A stretch of 64,000 nucleotides of DNA from Lactobacillus sp. ESL0680 (GTDB lineage: Bacteria; Bacillota; Bacilli; Lactobacillales; Lactobacillaceae): positions 124,001 to 188,000 of the forward strand of contig NZ_CP113945.1 of NCBI RefSeq assembly GCF_029392855.1. Direction: 5' to 3'. Positions 62,682-64,000 of the stretch are shown here, in pieces. The position numbers and the translations under genes were made by a program. A model generated the notes under the pieces. The model was given only the letters and a program-made list of their open reading frames with translations, had not been told where the DNA came from and did not search any database. Every line of letters begins with the position of its first letter. The first letter of the stretch is position 1.

Positions 62682-63377
62682 ATGCTTGAACAGTTAAAAG
62701 AAGAAGTCTACCAGGCAAATATGTCATTGCCAAAATTAAATTTGGTAACTTTTACGTGGGGCAATGTATCTGGAATTAATCGTGAAGCCGGATTATACGT
62801 GATTAAACCGTCGGGAGTACCTTATGAGGAACTTAAACCGGATGATCTGGTAGTGGTTAACTTAAAGGGTGAGATTGTCGAAGGCGATAAAAATCCGTCA
62901 TCAGATACGCCAACCCATACATATTTATATAATCATTTTCCTAAAATTGGCGGCATTGTTCATACGCATTCACCTTGGGCAGTGTCATTTGCGGCAGCCA
63001 AAATGGACATTCCTGCACTGAATACCACACATGCCGATACGTTCTATACTAATATTCCCGCAGCTGACGCCTTAACTAAGGAAGAAATTGAGGAAGATTA
63101 CGAAGGCAACACCGGCAAAACAATTGTTAAAACTTTTAAGGAGCGGCATTTGGATTATGAGGCAACGCCAGCGGCTCTAGTCAGCCAGCATGGGCCGTTT
63201 GCTTGGGGCGAAAATCCCGCAAAGGCAGTGTATAACGCGAAAGTTCTAGAGGTTGTTGCCGAAGAAGATTTTCATACTTTAGAATTAACGCATCAAAACT
63301 CAGAATTGCCCCAATACTTGCTTGATAAGCACTATTATCGTAAGCATGGACCGAATGCTTATTATGGACAAAAATAA
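62682..63377 (+). CDS. ulaF: L-ribulose-5-phosphate 4-epimerase (UlaF/AraD type)
   Basis: A 231-residue class II aldolase-fold enzyme. TWGNVSGINRE, KPSGVPYEEL and the zinc motif HTHSPWA are visible, with the late His pair near HGPFAWG. It yields D-xylulose-5-phosphate, which enters the phosphoketolase or pentose route. It is 12 bp after ulaE. Confidence 0.95.
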   Translation: MLEQLKEEVYQANMSLPKLNLVTFTWGNVSGINREAGLYVIKPSGVPYEELKPDDLVVVNLKGEIVEGDKNPSSDTPTHTYLYNHFPKIGGIVHTHSPWAVSFAAAKMDIPALNTTHADTFYTNIPAADALTKEEIEEDYEGNTGKTIVKTFKERHLDYEATPAALVSQHGPFAWGENPAKAVYNAKVLEVVAEEDFHTLELTHQNSELPQYLLDKHYYRKHGPNAYYGQK

Positions 63378-63402
63378 TAAAAAAAGCTAAAGTTAAATTA
63401 TT

Positions 63403-63447
63403 TTAAAGTGTGTTGTTAAAATTTAATATAATTATTTTTTGGAAAGG
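63403..63447 (+). promoter_or_regulatory. Possible promoter and RBS of the last PTS gene
   Basis: TATAAT at 63427-63432 with a weak -35 (TTAAAG at 63403-63408, 18 nt). GGAAAGG at 63441-63447 precedes the ATG by 11 nt. No terminator is seen after ulaF. Confidence 0.5.
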
Positions 63448-63458
63448 TAATATATAAG

Positions 63459-64000
63459 ATGGATTTCCAAGCTTTAGCTCAAAACATTTTGACTAATGTC
63501 GGGGGTAAAGAAAATATTGTTAGTCTGGAGCGCTGTTTTACGAGATTGCGTTTCGTTTTAAAGGATAACAGTAAGGCAAACAGTGACCAAATTAGTCACT
63601 TAGAGGGCGTTATTCAAGTGCTAAACGCCAATGGTCAGTTTCAGGTTGTACTTGGCAACAATGTTGCTAAAACCTATGAGGCAATTGAACCGATGATTGG
63701 TGAAGTGACTGCGATTTCTGAAACAAGCGAAGGCGACACTGAACCAAAAGAAAAGGTTGGTTTAGGAACCAAAATTATTAATACGATTGCCGCAATCTTC
63801 ACGCCAACTGTTCCAGCAATTGCTGCTTCAGGGATGATTAAAGGAATTTTGGCAATTGCAGTTATTGTGGCAACCAATGTTTATCATACGGATATTACTA
63901 AGTTCGATACCTACATTATTTTAAGTGCGGCATCAGATGCACTGTTTTACTTTATGCCGATTATTTTAGCCAAATCTTCTGCTAAAGTTTTTAAAACCAA
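63459..64000 (+). CDS. PTS EIIBC component, beta-glucoside superfamily, 3'-truncated by window end
   Basis: The frame is open from ATG 63459 to the last base (about 180 residues). The N-terminal EIIB domain has phosphocysteine Cys26 in LERCFTRLRF; an acidic linker (about residues 85-105) is followed by the first EIIC helices (FTPTVPAIAASGMIKG). The family includes beta-glucoside, sucrose and trehalose porters; specificity is not visible. It may continue into an EIIA domain beyond the window. It could be a second sugar system or part of the ula transcript. Confidence 0.88.
   Translation, partial: MDFQALAQNILTNVGGKENIVSLERCFTRLRFVLKDNSKANSDQISHLEGVIQVLNANGQFQVVLGNNVAKTYEAIEPMIGEVTAISETSEGDTEPKEKVGLGTKIINTIAAIFTPTVPAIAASGMIKGILAIAVIVATNVYHTDITKFDTYIILSAASDALFYFMPIILAKSSAKVFKT

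Overview
The window looks like chromosome of a low-GC Gram-positive of the genus Lactobacillus in the strict sense (delbrueckii/helveticus/crispatus relatives). This rests on the gene families: PepN, DtpT, a FabT-led fatty-acid cluster using FabK, ECF S components, a deo operon, many PTS genes, and secreted proteins of a lactobacillus style. The species cannot be named from the sequence alone. No rRNA, tRNA, transposase, phage genes or CRISPR array were found.

Layout. 1-5.0 kb: 3' part of aminopeptidase pepN, peptide transporter dtpT, and an L,D-transpeptidase. 5.2-9.1 kb: a GalT/HIT-like DUF4931 protein, an ECF S component and two zinc-ribbon membrane proteins, the second TcaA-like. 9.2-13.7 kb: a Bce-type ABC ATPase with two tandem paralogous FtsX-like permeases. 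13.7-24.2 kb: biotin ligase birA, divergent from fabT-fabH-acpP-fabK-fabD-fabG-fabF-accB-fabZ-accC-accD-accA, a full elongation and malonyl-CoA set. FabT-box-like palindromes sit on both sides of the divergent gap. 24.3-27.2 kb: a fused two-receptor glutamine-type ABC transporter (glnPQ). 27.3-33.2 kb: a candidate small RNA, nucleoside transporter nupC, and divergent deoC-deoB-deoR-pdp for deoxynucleoside catabolism. 33.3-35.3 kb: an accessory patch with an AAA+/winged-helix ATPase preceded by four phased repeats, and an AT-rich secreted-protein gene flanked by a 27-bp direct repeat of the ATPase 3' end. 35.3-42.6 kb: TPP riboswitch plus thiW, a phosphoglycerate-mutase-like phosphatase, a secreted matrixin-like protease, helD, a GNAT, an SGNH hydrolase, coaA and efp. 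42.6-48.1 kb: PTS EIIA and EIIBC with a ChbG/YdjC deacetylase, a small secreted Cys protein, a penicillin-V-acylase-type hydrolase, and a LytTR/DUF3021 pair. 48.1-51.2 kb: a short leader peptide with one Trp codon and a structured terminator leader ahead of a TrpXYZ-type ABC transporter. 51.2-56.6 kb: a small membrane protein, an amidohydrolase with a 2-hydroxyacid dehydrogenase, and a MerR regulator divergent from an MDR pump plus DUF4811 protein. 56.7-64 kb: a DeoR-family regulator divergent from a complete L-ascorbate (ula) operon, then a PTS EIIBC gene cut by the window end.

How it fits together. The fab/acc block makes acyl chains from acetyl-CoA. BirA biotinylates AccB, whose gene lies in the same region, and FabT may control both sides. 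NupC imports nucleosides; Pdp, DeoB and DeoC convert deoxynucleosides to glyceraldehyde-3-P and acetaldehyde. The ula PTS imports and phosphorylates ascorbate, and UlaG/D/E/F convert it to D-xylulose-5-P. Its promoter carries a perfect CcpA (cre) match over the -35 box.

The observation most worth following is the leader of trpXYZ (48194-48503). A well-translated 18-codon ORF has its single Trp codon inside a segment that can pair both with the stretch just before the terminator and with the terminator's 3' arm. I saw no T-box signature there.
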